Source: Streptomyces phaeolivaceus
GTDB lineage: Bacteria; Actinomycetota; Actinomycetes; Streptomycetales; Streptomycetaceae
Direction of reading: 5' to 3'
Assembly (NCBI RefSeq): GCF_009184865.1
Contig: NZ_CP045096.1
Coordinates: 4,216,001-4,280,000 of the forward strand
Length of the DNA stretch: 64,000 nucleotides
Within the stretch, counting starts at the first letter, position 1; each line of letters opens with the position of its first letter. Positions 61,979 through 64,000 of this stretch are shown one piece after another. A model generated the notes under the pieces. That model ran no database searches, was not told the DNA's origin, and saw only the letters and a list, made by a program, of their open reading frames with translations. Position numbers and translations under genes: made by a program.

Positions 61979-62032
61979 CCCGGCGCCGCCACACCCCACC
62001 CACGCGAAGAGACGACAAGAGACGAGCAGCCG

Positions 62033-62476
62033 ATGTACGCCAACGACGGGTTCCGCGAACTCGACCGAGACGAGTGTCTGCGGCTGCTGGCGCGCGCGCC
62101 CATCGGCCGTGTCGTCCACACCCGCCGGGCCCTGCCCGCGGTGCTGCCGGTCAACTTCGCCCTGGACGAGGGGGGAGTGGTGGTGCTGCGCACCTCGGCG
62201 GCCTCGGAGCTGGCGCGCGCCGTCGACGGCGCGGTCGTCGCCTTCGAGGCCGACGCCGTCGACGCGGCCCGGCACTCCGGCTGGAGCGTCGTCGTCACCG
62301 GCACCGCCACCGTCGTCACCGATCCGGCGGTCCACACCCGTCTGGCCCGCACGGGCCCGCGTTCCTGGGCACCCGCGCCCGAGGAGGTCTTCGTCCGCAT
62401 CGAGCCCGAGCTGGTGACCGGACGCGAACTCGTCGGCGGGCGCAGCCTGTACGGCTGCCTGGACGTCGGGGCCTGA
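62033..62476 (+). CDS. PNPOx-fold flavin/F420-binding protein
   Basis: A 147-residue protein of the pyridoxamine-5'-phosphate-oxidase-like family: ELDRDECLRLLARAPIGRVVHTRRALPAVLPVNFALDEGG (in part), then VVAFEADAVDAARHSGWSVVVTGTATVVTDP and the C-terminal VFVRIEPELVTGREL. Members bind FMN or F420 and many are DosR-regulated in mycobacteria. A similar protein lies at the right edge. The substrate cannot be read from sequence. Probably co-transcribed with the alcohol dehydrogenase. Confidence 0.88.
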   Translation: MYANDGFRELDRDECLRLLARAPIGRVVHTRRALPAVLPVNFALDEGGVVVLRTSAASELARAVDGAVVAFEADAVDAARHSGWSVVVTGTATVVTDPAVHTRLARTGPRSWAPAPEEVFVRIEPELVTGRELVGGRSLYGCLDVGA

Positions 62477-62528
62477 AGCCCGCCGCCCGGCACACGGCTG
62501 TGCCGCACCTGCGCCTGCACTTGCACCA

Positions 62529-62543
62529 GGGCCCGAACGGCCC
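62529..62543. promoter_or_regulatory. OsdR-type box upstream of a USP gene
   Basis: GGGCCCGAACGGCCC, about 125 bp before the USP start at 62668, with a weaker AGGCCGTTCGGCGT at 62553. Confidence 0.6.
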
Positions 62544-62667
62544 TTCCCCCGCAGGCCGTTCGGCGTCCCGGCCGGTACCCACGGCACCTGCACGCCACCA
62601 CGGCGGGCGACGAGCATCGCGGTGAAGGCACCCGGTACGGACAGGACGAGGAGAAGGGAAGCAGATC

Positions 62668-63516
62668 ATGACTCAGCAACACGTCGTCGCCGGAGTGGAC
62701 GGCTCACTGGTCTCCATACGGGCGTTGGACCAAGCCGCGAGCGAGGCGGCCAGGTGCGGCGCGGTACTGCGTGTGCTGTACGCCGTGCCCGACCGCGACG
62801 AGGCGGGACCGGTCCTAGCCTCCGCCGCCGCGCGGGTACGGGAACGCCATCCCCACCTGCCGGTGGAGACCCACGCCGTGGAGGGCGACGCCGTACGGGC
62901 GCTGGCGCGGGAGAGCGCGGACGCGGTGCTCACCGTCGTCGGCACCCGGGGCCTCGGGGGCCTCGCCGGGTTCGTGCTCGGCGCAGTGAGCACGCGGCTC
63001 GCCGCCCGTACGCGCGGCCCGCTGATGGTCGTACGCGGCGACTGCCCGCGCGGCGACCACTCGGATGACGACCGCTGCCGAGACGTACTGCTCGGCCTGG
63101 CGGACGACACCGACACGGAGGCCGCCGACTACGCCCTCCGGGAGGCCGAGACCCGTGGTGCGCGGCTGCGCGTGCTGCACTCCTGGACACACCGGCACAC
63201 CACGCCCGAACCTCCCTCACCGATCCCGGCGACGAGCCCCGGGCAGCGGCGGCAGGCCGCGCTGTACCGCGCCGAGGAGGCCGTGCCCCGGTTCGCCCTG
63301 GCCGGGATGCGGGAACTTCACCCTGGGGTGGAGGTGGAGGCCCGCACGGTCCGCACCGCGCCCGCGCACGCCCTGGTGGAGGCGACCCGGGACGCCGCCG
63401 TCGTGGTCGTCGGATCCCACCGGCCCGGCGGCCGGCACGGCGGACACCCGGGACCGGTCACCCACGCCCTGCTGCACGGCGCGCACTGCCCCGTGGTCAT
63501 CGTCCCCGGCGGGTGA
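62668..63516 (+). CDS. universal stress protein, two domains
   Basis: A 282-residue tandem USP. Domain one: HVVAGVDGSLVSIRALDQAASEA and VVGTRGLGGLAGFVLGAVSTRLAART, with the nucleotide loop kept. Domain two: DVLLGLADDTDTEAADYALREAETRG and VVGSHRPGGRHGGHPGPVTHALLHGAHCPVVIVPGG. GAGAAGGGAAG precedes ATG 62668. It is a fifth USP locus in the island. A stable hairpin overlaps the next convergent stop. Confidence 0.92.
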   Translation: MTQQHVVAGVDGSLVSIRALDQAASEAARCGAVLRVLYAVPDRDEAGPVLASAAARVRERHPHLPVETHAVEGDAVRALARESADAVLTVVGTRGLGGLAGFVLGAVSTRLAARTRGPLMVVRGDCPRGDHSDDDRCRDVLLGLADDTDTEAADYALREAETRGARLRVLHSWTHRHTTPEPPSPIPATSPGQRRQAALYRAEEAVPRFALAGMRELHPGVEVEARTVRTAPAHALVEATRDAAVVVVGSHRPGGRHGGHPGPVTHALLHGAHCPVVIVPGG

Positions 63517-63555
63517 ACGGCCACCACCCCGGTTCCGCTCTCCTCGGTTCACCTC

Positions 63556-63593
63556 GGGCGGCCGGACACGGTTCACGCCGTGTCCGGCCGCCC
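63556..63593. terminator. bidirectional hairpin terminator
   Basis: GGGCGGCCGGACACGG and CCGTGTCCGGCCGCCC pair perfectly over 16 bp between convergent genes. The stop codon of the leftward gene lies inside it. Confidence 0.85.
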
Positions 63594-64000
63594 GTCCGTC
63601 GTGAGCAGGACGCCGGTGACCAGGTCCGGCCGGATCCGGACGGCCCGGTCCATGCTCTGCTCGACCCACGGCCGCAACATCCGCTCGTAGCGGGCGAGTT
63701 CCCCGGGGTCGGTCACCAGCCGGGCGTACCCCGTCACCACCACACTCCAGCCGAGATGCGTCTCCGGGTCGATGGCGTCGGCCTCGTAGGCGACGACGAC
63801 ACCCGGGCCGCTGTTCCCTTGCGCATGCGAGGTCAGCGCGGCGGTCTCGTGGGTGCGGATGACGATGTCTCCGCCGTCCAGGATGTGGTTGACCGGGCGG
63901 ACGGTCGGCAGGGCGTGCCGGGTGAAGACGATCCGGCCCAGCGACACGCTGCCCAGCAGCCGCAGCGCCTCGGCGCTGTCGAGTTCGACACGGCGGTGGG
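63573..64000 (-). CDS. PNPOx-fold protein, 5' part outside the window
   Basis: The frame is open to the right edge, so the start is missing. The visible 142 residues read RVELDSAEALRLLGSVSLGRIVFTRHALPTVRPVNHILDGGDIVIR (in part), GVVVAYEADAIDPETHLGWSVVVTGYARLVTDP and a C-terminal RIRPDLVTGVLL, the PNPOx-like pattern of the protein at 62033. It probably binds FMN or F420 and belongs to the same regulon. Confidence 0.88.
   Translation of the reverse strand, partial: HRRVELDSAEALRLLGSVSLGRIVFTRHALPTVRPVNHILDGGDIVIRTHETAALTSHAQGNSGPGVVVAYEADAIDPETHLGWSVVVTGYARLVTDPGELARYERMLRPWVEQSMDRAVRIRPDLVTGVLLTTDGRPDTA

Overview
The window reads as Streptomyces chromosome: overall G+C near 70 percent, strong third-position G/C bias, GTG starts, overlapping stop/start pairs, and protein families typical of the genus. 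A few stretches (about 13.35-14.25 kb and 17.25-18.4 kb) are visibly less GC-rich and look acquired. No rRNA, tRNA or CRISPR array was seen.

Layout. 0-10.4 kb is ordinary accessory chromosome: the end of a MarR regulator, a DHA2-type MFS drug exporter with a TetR regulator, a secreted M6-like metalloprotease, a double-length IclR regulator, a TetR regulator, and a three-gene ABC-2 exporter operon read leftward. 10.49-13.34 kb is a nested insertion: an ISAs1-family element with a 10-bp target duplication, itself split by an IS701-family element with a CTAG duplication. 13.35-20.1 kb is a foreign-looking block: a NUDIX-like remnant, two unrecognised genes, a compact ubiquitin-like conjugation cassette (single-domain multiubiquitin-type protein, E2-like protein with no cysteine, JAB-E1 fusion), a divergent XRE regulator plus ImmA/IrrE peptidase, and a DprA-like/phosphoribosyltransferase pair. 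It is the best candidate for an undescribed system, possibly defensive or stress-related.

20.2-64 kb is a hypoxia/dormancy island resembling the DosR/DevR regulon of mycobacteria and the OsdR region of S. coelicolor. It starts with a NarL/DevR-type response regulator. It holds an arginine deiminase pathway (antiporter, arcA, arcB, arcC), pyruvate formate-lyase with its activase, two zinc alcohol dehydrogenases, phosphoketolase, GAPDH, a group 3b-like NADP-linked [NiFe] hydrogenase (protease, B, G, S, L), nicotinate phosphoribosyltransferase, a GNAT/acyl-CoA synthetase fusion, universal stress proteins, CBS-BON proteins, PNPOx-fold flavoproteins, DUF1918 and DUF1876 proteins, an Rv1733c-like membrane protein, and cyclic-nucleotide-fold proteins without a DNA-binding domain. 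Palindromes of the form GGGCCG-N2-CGGCCC, often in pairs about 20 bp apart, stand before many of these genes and probably bind the response regulator. Together the genes would let an obligate aerobe make ATP and balance redox during oxygen starvation.

Many island genes carry lesions. A group II intron lies antisense in arcC. There are single-base frameshifts in the antiporter, hydrogenase large subunit, a CBS-BON gene and the acyl-CoA synthetase (at a C10 tract), and a nonsense codon in a universal stress protein gene. Several truncated relics are also present. The homopolymer frameshifts could be sequencing errors; the intron and the nonsense codon are harder to explain that way.
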